DNA of 64,000 nucleotides from Sphingobacterium corticibacterium (GTDB taxonomy: Bacteria; Bacteroidota; Bacteroidia; Sphingobacteriales; Sphingobacteriaceae). Shown piece after piece: positions 1 through 9,132 of the stretch. Position 1 is the stretch's first letter, and each line of letters starts with the position of its first letter. A program made the translations under genes and the position numbers. The DNA lies in contig NZ_SGIT01000001.1 of the NCBI RefSeq assembly GCF_004208525.1, forward strand, positions 1,736,001 through 1,800,000, given 5' to 3'. A model generated the notes under the pieces. It was not told the origin of the DNA. It made no database searches and saw nothing but the letters and a program-made list of their open reading frames with translations.

Positions 1-1118
1 ATGAATAGTGGCGTGGCATCGATTGTCCCGTAATATTGTTTAAAAGGAATTTCACCCGTATTCGCCATCTCTCCATTGCGTGCTTCGTGAAGTATTTTTC
101 CGGGTTCGGCATCCTTTTCCGGAATTAGATCATTAGCCTGGTTTGCTGCTAAAAATAATAATACTCCTTTCGTAATTTCCGGATTGATCCATAAGGTTTC
201 CATCGCCGCAATGATACCATCCCTGCCAAAGGGCGTATTATACCAAGGAACACCTGCATACGGATATTTTCCATGATCGGTCTGGGACAGGAGCGATATA
301 AAATCCTTTTCCGACCGATATAGCCAGTGATTAAATTGAGCATTAGATGTTTTAATATCAGCAAACAGGGTTTTACTTTGATTCAATTCAAACTTGTTTA
401 GTTCACTAGCCTCGGCATAAGAAATAGTTTCTTTTTTTTCTTTCCCCGTCAAAAAATGAATACAATACTGAATTGTTATTACTTTTTTCGGCGTTAAATT
501 AATAAAAAAGACAGCCTGGTTTCTCTCCAATGTATATTCGACATCAGATTGGAAATAGACTTCAAAAGAACGTTCGACACCATCTAATCCCAAGTAAGTA
601 GTTTCAAAATATTCATGGTGATAAACAGGATATACATTATTTGTCTCTACCTTTCTCTTCATTCCACGAATTTCAAAAATATCTCTAAAATCACCATCAA
701 AATCTAGACTCAGATCAAACGAACAGCTTTTGGGTTCATATTGCAGCACCTTAATTTCCTCATAAAAAGCACCTTCCCTTACAAATTGATGTCTTTCAAT
801 ATGGACTGAATTTTCCGGTATGTTACATTTTTTTAGTATCGGGTTTGTGAGGTCTGCTGAATAGATCGCGTTTCCCTCTTTAATGGAACCACTCAATAAA
901 AGTGGTTTTTCTCCATTAACATGCAATATTAATGTATTAATAAAGCGAGTACCTTGATGGTATATTCCCTGAACCATTTTTCCATGAGGATGAATGTTTC
1001 CCGATCGGTCAAAAACTGCAAACGTATTCGAATAGTTTAAAACCATATTGACCTCATCTGAATTAACGGCATCAGATGAGATGTGATATTCTTCTTCTTG
1101 TGCAATTTCTTCTTTCAT
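1..1118 (-). CDS. glycogen debranching enzyme-like protein (amylo-alpha-1,6-glucosidase family), N-terminal part
   Basis: The reverse strand is open from an ATG at 1118 to the left edge (about 372 codons, no stop), so the gene runs off the window. The first 270 residues are a beta-rich region like the N-terminal domain of bacterial glycogen debranching enzymes (GDE_N_bis type). Near the left edge the start of the (alpha/alpha)6 catalytic barrel appears, with the typical stretch PWYNTPFGRDGIIAAMETLW followed by HEARNGEM. The family removes alpha-1,6 branches from glycogen or related glucans. The ATG overlaps the stop of the glycosyltransferase upstream by 4 bp (ATGA), so the two are probably translationally coupled. 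Function is inferred from the family; the catalytic acid lies outside the window. Confidence 0.8.
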   Translation of the reverse strand, partial: MKEEIAQEEEYHISSDAVNSDEVNMVLNYSNTFAVFDRSGNIHPHGKMVQGIYHQGTRFINTLILHVNGEKPLLLSGSIKEGNAIYSADLTNPILKKCNIPENSVHIERHQFVREGAFYEEIKVLQYEPKSCSFDLSLDFDGDFRDIFEIRGMKRKVETNNVYPVYHHEYFETTYLGLDGVERSFEVYFQSDVEYTLERNQAVFFINLTPKKVITIQYCIHFLTGKEKKETISYAEASELNKFELNQSKTLFADIKTSNAQFNHWLYRSEKDFISLLSQTDHGKYPYAGVPWYNTPFGRDGIIAAMETLWINPEITKGVLLFLAANQANDLIPEKDAEPGKILHEARNGEMANTGEIPFKQYYGTIDATPLF

Positions 1119-2230
1119 GCTGGTTTATTTAATATCGGTATACTACTTCGAGGGACGTTTTTGAACGTGTCATCAATTAGGGAATGATACACGTTAACAT
1201 AGTTTTCAGCCATGTGGGCAGCCGTGAAACGTCTTTCAAAAACACGACGTATCCCTCCTCTTGATAAATATTTCAACCGACTTACGGCATCGATAGCTTC
1301 TGCCACCGAATTTACAACAAAACCTGTGACATTATTTTCCATGATTTCTGGTACAGACCCATTTTGAAATGCAATCACCGGTGTACCACATGCCATCGCT
1401 TCGATCATAACTAATCCAAAAGGTTCGGGCCAAGCAATAGGAAACAAAAGAGCTTTGGCTTTACCTAAAAACGTTGTCTTCTGTTGTTCATTTATCTCTC
1501 CAATATATTCTATTAAAGGGTGATCCAGCAAAAGTTTTATGTTCTTCTCATAATAGGCAAAGTCAGCCTTATCGATTTTTGCAGCAATTTTTAGCTTTGT
1601 ATTCGTAGCTAATGCAATTTCGATAGCTCTTTCAACGCCTTTTTCCGGAGAAATTCGGCCTAGAAAGGCTAAATATTCACCCTCTCCGTCTCCTTGATGA
1701 TGAAGATTTTCAGGAAGTCCGTGATAAACCGTTTTAATGAAGTTTCCTTGAGGAATCGGCAAACGTTGGTTCTGGGAAATTGATATTAAGTTTTGGTAAG
1801 GAAAGACATTATAAACATCCTGTAGTTCCGGAATATCCAATCGCCCATGAAGTGTTGTAACTGATGGAATTTTCAACGTATTACTAAACGGGAAATGGAG
1901 GTAATCGGTATGAAAATGTAAGATATCAAATTCATGGACACACGTATTCAACTTTTGCAGTTGAATAATATGATACGCTAATGGATCATTACAGTTTCGT
2001 TTTAACCGCAATCCTTCATCAACACAGGCGATCAGTTTGGCCGTTGTAATAGAATCGCCGGAAGCAAACAACGAAACATCGTGCCCCTGTTTAACTAATT
2101 CTTCCGTTAAATAATGTACAATCCTCTCGGTTCCTCCATATAATTTTGGAGGCAGTGACTCGTACAATGGTGCAATTTGCGCTATCCGTAGAGATCTTTG
2201 TTTTACCGTATCACTTCTATATCTATCCAT
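1115..2230 (-). CDS. GT4-type glycosyltransferase
   Basis: This is a GT-B fold glycosyltransferase of about 371 residues. The N-terminal Rossmann half has the glycine-rich acceptor loop KLYGGTERIVHYL and the stretch GHDVSLFASGDS. The C-terminal half has FLGRISPEKG and the nucleotide-sugar signature PEPFGLVMIEAMACGTPVIA with the EX7E pair. No signal peptide is visible, so it should be cytoplasmic. I chose the ATG at 2230 because AAGGA lies 11 nt upstream; two further in-frame starts (2242 and 2266) would add 4 or 12 residues. The 4-bp overlap with the debranching-enzyme gene suggests a two-gene unit for glucan or trehalose-like metabolism. Donor and acceptor cannot be told from sequence. Confidence 0.85.
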   Translation of the reverse strand: MDRYRSDTVKQRSLRIAQIAPLYESLPPKLYGGTERIVHYLTEELVKQGHDVSLFASGDSITTAKLIACVDEGLRLKRNCNDPLAYHIIQLQKLNTCVHEFDILHFHTDYLHFPFSNTLKIPSVTTLHGRLDIPELQDVYNVFPYQNLISISQNQRLPIPQGNFIKTVYHGLPENLHHQGDGEGEYLAFLGRISPEKGVERAIEIALATNTKLKIAAKIDKADFAYYEKNIKLLLDHPLIEYIGEINEQQKTTFLGKAKALLFPIAWPEPFGLVMIEAMACGTPVIAFQNGSVPEIMENNVTGFVVNSVAEAIDAVSRLKYLSRGGIRRVFERRFTAAHMAENYVNVYHSLIDDTFKNVPRSSIPILNKPA

Positions 2231-2316
2231 CGCTATGGTCATCCTTATAAATAAATAACCTAGCAAAACGTAAATAGTTCAATGAAATTATGACATCGTG
2301 CGAAGCAATTAAACTT

Positions 2317-2823
2317 TTATAGATTCAAATCGCCTTGTTCGCCAGTTTCGATATTTTTTCCGGTAATAGCCCGTGCCGCCACCTTAAAAAAGGTGATCAA
2401 TTTACTTGATTTCGTGTCCCAATAGTGAGCCTCATCCGGAACAACTTTTAGCACACGTATACGAGGATCCTCTTTTCCACGGTCGAACCAACCTTCTACC
2501 ATCTTATTCCAATATTTTTCTATCCGAGCGCTATCTCGGCTAATTTCGGCCGTACCATTGATACTAAGAAAACTGTAATTGCGAACATCCGAATACAACA
2601 AACTAACATTAGTTGTCTCCTGTAAATGTTGATGTGTCTCACTTTCTGAAGAAAATAGAAACCATATATTCCCCTCCTCGTCGACTTCCTGCCGGCTCAT
2701 CGGAATAGCATGAACATAATCGCTATCTTTTGGATATGTTCCTAACATACCGATATCGATCTGGTCAACAATTTTCTTTAACTTCTCTATCGCTTCTTGA
2801 TTATAAAGATTTTCTGTACTCAT
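2317..2823 (-). CDS. pyridoxamine 5'-phosphate oxidase-like / general stress protein 26 family
   Basis: This small protein of about 168 residues has the split-barrel flavin-binding fold: an IDIGMLGTYP strand, the region EGNIWFLFSSESETHQHL, and a strand-turn with NVSLLYSD and SFLSINGTAE. Such proteins (COG3871) bind FMN or F420 or are linked to general stress; the substrate is unknown. The ATG at 2823 is preferred over an upstream in-frame GTG at 2883, which would overlap the next gene and add 20 uncharacteristic residues. It lies 57 bp downstream of the flavoprotein gene on the same strand and may be cotranscribed with it. Confidence 0.8.
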   Translation of the reverse strand: MSTENLYNQEAIEKLKKIVDQIDIGMLGTYPKDSDYVHAIPMSRQEVDEEGNIWFLFSSESETHQHLQETTNVSLLYSDVRNYSFLSINGTAEISRDSARIEKYWNKMVEGWFDRGKEDPRIRVLKVVPDEAHYWDTKSSKLITFFKVAARAITGKNIETGEQGDLNL

Positions 2824-2879
2824 ATTGTGTTGTTTATATATAATATAACAACGAAGAGCCTCTTTTGTTAAGGTTTTTT

Positions 2880-4040
2880 TCACTTTATATTATCCGAGAC
2901 CCATACGCCGGAACTAAAGCAAGCTTGCAATAAATAACCTCCGGTAGGTGCCTCCCAATCAAGCATTTCACCAATACAAAAAACATGAGGATACTTTAGT
3001 AGTTCCAAAGAATTAGATAGTTCGGCAAAAGAAACTCCACCTGCTGTAGAAATGACCTCATCAATAGGTCTAAAGGAAGTAATTTGTATCGGAAAGTCTT
3101 TAATTGCTAATGCTAATTTGCTAGGATTCGTATACGTTTCCTTATCCAAAAATTTCAGTAATTGTATGGCCGTTTGCGAAAGTTTTAATTTCTCTCTAAG
3201 AATAGAAGTTATATTTCCTTCGTTTTCCAATTCCCTTTCGACAGACGCCACCGTGTACGTAGGTTTTAAATCTAAAAACAGCTGGTTTGGAAAAGGCTGC
3301 TGACGGAGGAAACGGTTTAGATAATAGACCGGCGCACCTTCTATACCGTAGGATGTAAATACTATTTCTCCCCATTTTTTATGTTCTGCAAATTTTAACT
3401 GAATGTTCTTTAATACATGGCCGGCAAGCGTAGAAAATTCTTCTTTTGTATTCACACCCGAATTAGCCGATTCAAGTGTATTCACCTGAACACCTTTTGC
3501 CTTAAGCAGATCTACCCATTTTGCATCTGATCCTGTTATGGACCAGGATCCTCCTCCTAAACCTAAAATTAGCTTATGATAAGGGATTCGTATGCGTTCT
3601 TCGTGATAGACGAAGGTCACTTCTCCTTTATCAAAATCCACCATGCGATAGCCGTAGTGAATTTTTACACCGGCATCGGCTAATTTCGTGAGTATTGCTC
3701 GTAATACCTGTATGGGTTTTATTCCTTTGGCTGGAAATATCTTACCCGAGCTACCGATAAATGTCGGAACTCCCAGTTTACCGAGCCAATCAATGGTCGC
3801 TTTGTTATTGAAATGTTTCACGATACGTTGTATCTCGACCTTATCATAATTTTCGATAAACGTATCGATGTCTTCATTATGCGTCAGGTTAAACCCACCG
3901 TGGCCAGCCACTAAAAATTTACGTGCAGCAGCTTTATTCTGTTCGTAGATGTACACGTTGAAACCCTTTATCGCCAGCTGTTGCGCAGCTATTAATCCCG
4001 CAGGCCCCGCTCCAACGATAACGATAGGTGGTTTTGACAT
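2880..4040 (-). CDS. NAD(P)/FAD-dependent oxidoreductase, HI0933/BaiN-like family
   Basis: The protein has 386 residues, close to the family's usual 380-420. An N-terminal dinucleotide-binding motif IVGAGPAGLIAAQQLA (residues about 6-21) is followed by the family signature KFLVAGHGGFNLTHNED. A second glycine-rich segment is LGLGGGSWSITGSD, and the C-terminal FAD-contact region contains FCIGEMLDWEAPTGGYLLQAC. It most resembles the TIGR03862 (PP_4765-like) branch of HI0933 flavoproteins. The true substrate of this branch is not established, so the annotation stays at family level. Confidence 0.88.
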   Translation of the reverse strand: MSKPPIVIVGAGPAGLIAAQQLAIKGFNVYIYEQNKAAARKFLVAGHGGFNLTHNEDIDTFIENYDKVEIQRIVKHFNNKATIDWLGKLGVPTFIGSSGKIFPAKGIKPIQVLRAILTKLADAGVKIHYGYRMVDFDKGEVTFVYHEERIRIPYHKLILGLGGGSWSITGSDAKWVDLLKAKGVQVNTLESANSGVNTKEEFSTLAGHVLKNIQLKFAEHKKWGEIVFTSYGIEGAPVYYLNRFLRQQPFPNQLFLDLKPTYTVASVERELENEGNITSILREKLKLSQTAIQLLKFLDKETYTNPSKLALAIKDFPIQITSFRPIDEVISTAGGVSFAELSNSLELLKYPHVFCIGEMLDWEAPTGGYLLQACFSSGVWVSDNIK

Positions 4041-4085
4041 GCCACAAAAATAAGCAATTCTCTATAATCCTTCAGCCGGCAACCA

Positions 4086-5819
4086 CTACTCCCTTTCCTG
4101 CAGTTTCCGTTTGCTGCTTTCGCTCAAGCCGACCGTTTGTTGTAAACCTTCTTGGAGACTCTTCCAAATAGTTTTAAAGTGAGAATATTCGGGTACGCGC
4201 TTATAATCTACTTCCCCAATGTGGTACACTTCATTTGCATCTGGATTACTATCATTGAGCAAAAGCTGGTTGATTAAAAACGTGAGAATACCGCGCTTTC
4301 CTCTTTTATTTGTTTCCTCATCGGGAGGGTATAAAAGATTCACTTTAAGTTGATCGTAATCAAAATAGAGCTTACCCCAATTCCGGTAATCATTGCCCTG
4401 CATGTCAAAGCGTATACGACGCACATTTCCTGAAGCAAACTCTAGGTTCAGTAACGGTGTAAGTATTCGGTTGAATGCTGATATTTGCATAGGTGTCAAC
4501 GTGCCGCTATAGGAATGGCTACCGTTTTCTTGCACCATATCGAAGCCAAAGAGCGCGTGTAGTTTCCCAGAACCCATTAGGTTTGCCTGCAAATCAGCTC
4601 GCATAAATTTATCACTTTTAAGTTGAATGGTGTCATTGGTCACATTGGTGAGATTGCCATGTGCCTGCTCAAAAGTAATAACGCCTTCGCGAAGATATTT
4701 TCCGCTCATCTCATGATAGGAAATATCGACGTCCTTGACAAAAACGGTATCAAAACAGAAGAGTTGTTTAACAGCCATTATTTTTTGGTGCGGAGCCTCA
4801 CCGATCTTATTTACATTATCTTTCTGAAAACGCTTATCTTTATGAAAAGAAGTCTTACCTCCATCTATATAGGCATATCCAGAAGAAATCCGCTGCCGAT
4901 CAAACAGCTCTCGAAGACGCATCTTCTCCAACCTTAATGTATCAAAGTTCAGATAAATCAACGCCTTATTTTCCTTATCGCTGCGGAAGTAATCTATTTT
5001 GCGTATTCTAGGCGAAAGGGCAACGTCCGTCAACAACAACAAATCCTCCCGGCTATCTACCTTCAGCCGATCAAAACCTACCTTATAAGGACTGTTTGGA
5101 ATCTCGTATTGAAACTTAGGAACATCTACTTGTAGCGCTTTAAAATAATAGATACGTGTAGAATCATGCGCGGCGTTTTCATCTACCAGAATATCATAAA
5201 ATTGGAAATGTGTACTATCCATTTTTATCTCATTTGTGTTACCGCTTTCCGTTTTTGAATATTTGATGTTGAAATGATCTAGACTAATCTCCCCTATTTG
5301 CACTGACTTGACCCTATCTTTAATTCGATCATACAGCGAGCTTGCATTATCATTTTTGACCGTATCGTTATAAGCATGAAATTCATTCAGCACATGCAAA
5401 TCAACGCCGTCTAGTATAATACGTTTGATAGATAATTTTTTACGTACCAACGCTGACCAAACACTTACGCCTGTCACTTCTAAAGATTTTAATTTGATAT
5501 TAAAGCGGGTATCAGGCGCGGTCTTCCCAGCAACCTGCTTACGGTAAATTGCGGAATCAGAAATCAGTTCAGCATTTTTGACACGGACAGTTCCTGTAAG
5601 GATACGCAGGTCCATATCCTCATACTCCAACGTGTAGAGGCCGTTGCTCTTTTGCTGAACCACTTCTTCCAATTTCGCTTTGATTTTAGGCTTCCAATTA
5701 CGCACATAATAGGCGCTTAATGTCAATACGATGAGCAAGACTAATAACAGGATGCCTCCTATCCATTTCCATTTGCGAGGTATCGAACGTACGTTTTTCA
5801 TTATCCGGTCTTTCCTCAT
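4086..5819 (-). CDS. AsmA-like / DUF748-type inner-membrane-anchored protein
   Basis: The protein has 577 residues with a basic N-terminus, one transmembrane helix at about residues 18-40 (WIGGILLLVLLIVLTLSAYY), then a long periplasmic beta-rich domain with AsmA-like repeating strands (for example LEYEDMDLRILTGTVRVKNAEL). AsmA/YhdP-like proteins bridge inner and outer membranes and are implicated in lipid transport; this is inference from general architecture. The ATG at 5819 overlaps the stop of a 32-codon frame by 4 bp, which supports this start. An internal ATG at 5801 has an AGGAAA 10 nt before it and is the alternative. Confidence 0.6.
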   Translation of the reverse strand: MRKDRIMKNVRSIPRKWKWIGGILLLVLLIVLTLSAYYVRNWKPKIKAKLEEVVQQKSNGLYTLEYEDMDLRILTGTVRVKNAELISDSAIYRKQVAGKTAPDTRFNIKLKSLEVTGVSVWSALVRKKLSIKRIILDGVDLHVLNEFHAYNDTVKNDNASSLYDRIKDRVKSVQIGEISLDHFNIKYSKTESGNTNEIKMDSTHFQFYDILVDENAAHDSTRIYYFKALQVDVPKFQYEIPNSPYKVGFDRLKVDSREDLLLLTDVALSPRIRKIDYFRSDKENKALIYLNFDTLRLEKMRLRELFDRQRISSGYAYIDGGKTSFHKDKRFQKDNVNKIGEAPHQKIMAVKQLFCFDTVFVKDVDISYHEMSGKYLREGVITFEQAHGNLTNVTNDTIQLKSDKFMRADLQANLMGSGKLHALFGFDMVQENGSHSYSGTLTPMQISAFNRILTPLLNLEFASGNVRRIRFDMQGNDYRNWGKLYFDYDQLKVNLLYPPDEETNKRGKRGILTFLINQLLLNDSNPDANEVYHIGEVDYKRVPEYSHFKTIWKSLQEGLQQTVGLSESSKRKLQERE

Positions 5820-5914
5820 TTTGGATTACGTGTTTCTTTTTTCTGTTGGCTCCTGATCACGAGGAAAATTCCCAGCGCAATAAATAGAACTGCAAATATT
5901 ATCGGTAATACCAT
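5816..5914 (-). CDS. 32-residue single-helix membrane peptide, coupled to the AsmA-like gene
   Basis: Translation of the reverse strand from ATG 5914 gives a 32-residue peptide: a hydrophobic stretch (VLPIIFAVLFIALGIFLVI) followed by a strongly basic tail with RSQQKKE and a final lysine. The layout predicts one membrane helix with a cytoplasmic tail. Its TGA overlaps the ATG of the 577-residue membrane protein as ATGA, the usual sign of translational coupling. No family is recognised. It could be a small regulator or assembly partner of the AsmA-like protein, or a leader peptide setting its translation. Confidence 0.5.
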   Translation of the reverse strand: MVLPIIFAVLFIALGIFLVIRSQQKKETRNPK

Positions 5915-6002
5915 AATCTTATCTATTTTTAAATGAACATATTGGGATAGTAAAATGTTTTATTGTTAACTTTAAAGACGATGAAACATTAAAATTGAGC
6001 CT

Positions 6003-7121
6003 ATGAATACGAGAAGAGACTTCCTTCAAAAGATTACTTATTCGGTCATGGCACTGCCCTTCTTGCCTTCAACCTGGCAATTTGATTTGGCCTCTTCCGA
6101 CAACAAGCCCTATGACGGTCCTGTCTTGCGTGTTGCTATTATGGGACTTGGTGGATATGGAACACGTGTTGCGGAGGCTATGCAGTCTTGTAAAAAGGCT
6201 AAATTAGCCGGTGTGATCAGTGGCACACCAGCAAAAATCAAAGATTGGCAGTCCAAATACCAAATTCCGAAAAAAAACTGTTACAACTATGAGAATTTTG
6301 ACACATTAAAGGACAATCCTGATATTGATGCCGTATACGTGATCACACCAAATGCACTTCATCACGATCAGGTCATTCGGGCTGCAAAAGCCGGCAAGCA
6401 TGTCATTTGTGAAAAGCCAATGGGACTGAATGCTAAAGAGGGGGAAGAAATGGTTCGTGCATGCGAAGAAGCTAACGTTAAGTTATTAGTGGGATATCGT
6501 ATGCATTTTGAGCCAAACACGTTGGAAGTCGTCCGCATGCGCCAGCATGGTGATTTTGGGAAGATTCTCTTTTTTCAAGGGCAATGTGGTTTCCGGATAG
6601 GAGATCCTAATCAATGGAGGTTGGATAAGACCCTAGCCGGTGGCGGTGCGCTGATGGATATCGGTATTTATGCGATCAATGGTGCCCGCTATATGGTCGG
6701 CGAAGAACCCATATGGGTGACTGCACAAGAGACAAAGACCGATGCCGTTAAATTTAAGGAGGGTGTAGATGAGACCATTTTATTTCAGCTTGGTTTTCCG
6801 AGTGGCGCCGTAGCCTCCTGCCTATCCACCTACAACATGAATCACCTCGACCGCTTTTTTTTAAATGGTGAAAAAGGTTTTGCCGAGATGCAACCCTCAA
6901 CAGGCTACGGACCTATAGTAGGTCGGACACATAAAGGTAAACTTACACAACCGCACATTACCCATCAAACCTTACAAATGGAAGAAATGGCCTCTATTAT
7001 CCTGGAGGGAAAAGAGGCTATTATACCTGTTGATGGGAAAGAAGGCTTAAAAGATTTAAAAATAATAGACGCTATTTATCAATCCTGTAAAACAGGTGAT
7101 AAACTTACTCTAAATCTCTAA
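6003..7121 (+). CDS. Gfo/Idh/MocA family oxidoreductase with Tat-like signal
   Basis: The N-terminus MNTRRDFLQKITYSVMALPF has a twin-arginine motif followed by a hydrophobic stretch, so export as a folded holoenzyme is likely. The Rossmann domain starts at about residue 43 (RVAIMGLGGYGTRVAEAM). The family's catalytic motif is present as CEKPMG at about residue 139, and the C-terminal beta-sheet domain starts near GKILFFQGQCGFRIGDPNQW. It resembles periplasmic glucose-fructose oxidoreductase-like enzymes acting on sugars or sugar acids with tightly bound NAD(P). At 372 residues it is of normal length. It is divergent from the 32-residue peptide gene; the substrate cannot be assigned. Confidence 0.88.
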   Translation: MNTRRDFLQKITYSVMALPFLPSTWQFDLASSDNKPYDGPVLRVAIMGLGGYGTRVAEAMQSCKKAKLAGVISGTPAKIKDWQSKYQIPKKNCYNYENFDTLKDNPDIDAVYVITPNALHHDQVIRAAKAGKHVICEKPMGLNAKEGEEMVRACEEANVKLLVGYRMHFEPNTLEVVRMRQHGDFGKILFFQGQCGFRIGDPNQWRLDKTLAGGGALMDIGIYAINGARYMVGEEPIWVTAQETKTDAVKFKEGVDETILFQLGFPSGAVASCLSTYNMNHLDRFFLNGEKGFAEMQPSTGYGPIVGRTHKGKLTQPHITHQTLQMEEMASIILEGKEAIIPVDGKEGLKDLKIIDAIYQSCKTGDKLTLNL

Positions 7122-7165
7122 GGAGATAACTGTCGCATTTCGATAATACACAAAAAAACAAATTA

Positions 7166-7489
7166 ATGCACACTATGAATAACAAGAACATATCCTCAAA
7201 CGACTCCTATCTTCCCGTGGCATGGGAATACCGGGAGGTTGCGGAGGAGGAAATTGAAAAAGCGCGTCGAGGCAAAATATTCTTTTTCAATCAAGATAAC
7301 CAAGTCGATGAGGTACTGGGTAGCGTTATAGAGCTGGAAGAAAAGAAAGCCGAAGGTGTTTTTCTAGTAGTAGATACTGGAATTAAAATAAGGTTGGATC
7401 GGGTTATTACATTGTTTGGCAAAGTAGGTGCAGCTTACGATGAATATGATGCATATGGAAACTCCTGCATGGATTGTACCGGCGGCTAA
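7166..7489 (+). CDS. small conserved-type hypothetical protein
   Basis: The reading frame encodes 107 residues (104 if translation starts at the second ATG, 7175). It is acidic with a helical beginning (YREVAEEEIEKARRGKIFFF), a beta-rich centre (VDEVLGSVIELEEKKAEGVFLVV) and a Cys-x-x-Cys tail (CMDCTGG). It has no signal peptide or membrane segment. I do not recognise the family. It ends just before a pair of RNA hairpins and may share a transcript with the oxidoreductase 45 bp upstream. Confidence 0.6.
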   Translation: MHTMNNKNISSNDSYLPVAWEYREVAEEEIEKARRGKIFFFNQDNQVDEVLGSVIELEEKKAEGVFLVVDTGIKIRLDRVITLFGKVGAAYDEYDAYGNSCMDCTGG

Positions 7490-7867
7490 ACAAAAACAAA
7501 CGCTCATCCACCCCGCGATTTCCGCGGGGCTTCTGAGCGATCACTCGATTACTAAACAACAAAATGAAACAAACTTATATCCGCTAGAAAAAGCGGATCG
7601 AGATATCGTTGACCAATTTCTTTATTTACAACATAGGGTAGCCCACTTGGCAACAAGCAAGCATATAAACATACAAACAAATTATCATTTTCCCAAAAAA
7701 AACGTATTTTTTTTAACACAAAACTTAAAAAAAAGACATATCGTTAATGAATAACAAATTAAACGGATCAATCGAGGTCTCTATAATAAGGAGGGTGATA
7801 TAATATAATAAAATTTGTTTCATCCGAATTATTACGCTAATTTTAGCAAAAATGAATAATTAAGATA
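7490..7867 (+). promoter_or_regulatory. structured non-coding leader before the DEAD-box helicase
   Basis: No protein-coding gene is convincing in these 378 bp. Two inverted repeats stand out. The first (7501-7539) pairs CGCTCA with TGAGCG around an inner stem CCCCGCG/CGCGGGG with a 5-nt loop. The second (7579-7598) pairs ATCCGCT with AGCGGAT around AGAAAA. Neither is followed by a T run, so they look less like plain terminators than like a folded 5' leader or the end of the upstream transcript. A GGAGGG stretch lies near 7790 and a four-codon mini-ORF (ATG AAT AAT TAA) at 7852-7863 ends 4 nt before the helicase start. Leader control of a cold-shock-type helicase is inference. Confidence 0.4.
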
Positions 7868-9097
7868 TTGAAATTTATTGAATTTGGTTTCTCTCCCACC
7901 TTAGAGGAAGGACTTGATAGTATGGGGTTTGAAGAGGCTACCCCTATCCAAGAAAAAACAATTCCGGTTATTTTGAACGGAAAAGACATTATCGCTTGTG
8001 CACAAACAGGCACAGGAAAAACAGCTTCTTATCTCCTGCCGATATTGAACAAAATTGCCGAGAATCCTCAAGAAAGGATCAATAGCCTTATCCTGGTTCC
8101 TACCCGAGAACTTGCGGTACAAATCGACCAGCAAATTATGGGATTTGGGTATTTTACGGGGGCTACTTCTATATGCGTGTACGGTGGTGGAGACGGGGCA
8201 GGTTACGAACAACAAAGAAGAGCAATTCAAGAGGGCGTAAACATTATTGTTGCAACTCCCGGTCGACTTATCGCTCACATGGGATCCGGAAAAGTAGATT
8301 ATAGCCATTTAGAGCATCTCGTGCTGGATGAAGCAGACCGCATGCTGGACATGGGATTTCATGACGATATTATGCGTATTATCAGCGCATTACCTAAAAA
8401 GAGGCAAAGCTTATTGTTTTCTGCTACAATGCCTCCTAAAATCCGAACGTTAGCGAAGAAAATACTCTATCAACCCCTAGAAATCAATGTAGCTATTTCC
8501 AAACCCTCTGAGGGCATTGACCAACAGGCCTATTTGGTCTACGATGAACATAAAATGGAGCTCATCAAACATATATTGGATAATCCAGTCTATGAAAGCA
8601 CTATTATTTTTGCTTCAAAAAAAGATATCGTCAAAAGGCTTACGAAAGAATTGATCAAAAAAGGGATTGTTGCAGAAGGTTTTCATTCGGATTTAGAGCA
8701 GGTGCAACGGGAAGATATCATGCAACGCTTTAAGGCAAGGAGAATAAGGGTACTGGTAGGAACTGATGTTATTTCCCGTGGTATTGATATTGTTGGAATT
8801 AGCTTAGTTGTCAATTATGATGTACCTCCAGATCCGGAAGATTACGTACATCGAATTGGACGGACGGCGAGAGCCGCAACTACGGGTACTGCGATCACAT
8901 TCATCAACGAAAAGGATCAGAACCGATTTTCCCGTATCGAGCGACTAATCGAAAGAGAGATACCCAAAACACCTTTGCCAGCTGGTTTTACAGAAGGGCC
9001 ATTATATGCGCCCCGTACGGGTACAAAAAAGAAAAATACGAATCGAAAAAAACCTTTTCGAAATTTTAAACGTGCGAAAGGTAAAGAGAAAGAATAA
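7868..9097 (+). CDS. DEAD-box ATP-dependent RNA helicase
   Basis: All helicase motifs are present in order: Q motif (GFEEATPIQ), Walker A AQTGTGKT, PTREL, DEAD in LDEADRMLD, SAT, then the second RecA domain with ARGID-type SRGID and HRIGRTAR. A basic tail rich in Lys/Arg follows (KKKNTNRKKPFRNFKRAKGK). It is a typical RhlE-like bacterial helicase of 409 residues that unwinds structured RNA during ribosome assembly or cold growth. The start is TTG at 7868: the alignment-typical beginning (MKFIEFGFSP) is reached only there, and an in-frame TGA lies 15 nt upstream, so no ATG is available. Confidence 0.93.
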   Translation: MKFIEFGFSPTLEEGLDSMGFEEATPIQEKTIPVILNGKDIIACAQTGTGKTASYLLPILNKIAENPQERINSLILVPTRELAVQIDQQIMGFGYFTGATSICVYGGGDGAGYEQQRRAIQEGVNIIVATPGRLIAHMGSGKVDYSHLEHLVLDEADRMLDMGFHDDIMRIISALPKKRQSLLFSATMPPKIRTLAKKILYQPLEINVAISKPSEGIDQQAYLVYDEHKMELIKHILDNPVYESTIIFASKKDIVKRLTKELIKKGIVAEGFHSDLEQVQREDIMQRFKARRIRVLVGTDVISRGIDIVGISLVVNYDVPPDPEDYVHRIGRTARAATTGTAITFINEKDQNRFSRIERLIEREIPKTPLPAGFTEGPLYAPRTGTKKKNTNRKKPFRNFKRAKGKEKE

Positions 9098-9132
9098 ATA
9101 AGGAGGAGCAACAGTACTCCTCCTTATTTATT
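9093..9132. terminator. bidirectional terminator between helicase and DoxX genes
   Basis: A perfect 16-bp inverted repeat (9093-9108 with 9117-9132, arms AATAAATAAGGAGGAG and its complement) encloses an 8-nt loop. The AT-rich outer part gives a U-rich end on either strand. The stop codons of both convergent genes lie inside the arms, so the element serves both. Confidence 0.85.

Noticed and set aside
149..364. 71-residue reverse frame near the left edge
   Set aside because: It lies in a shifted frame inside the debranching-enzyme gene, whose own frame shows clear family motifs.
7428..7754. 108-residue forward frame after the small hypothetical gene
   Set aside because: It overlaps the previous gene in another frame and its later part is translated hairpins and A-rich leader without protein character.
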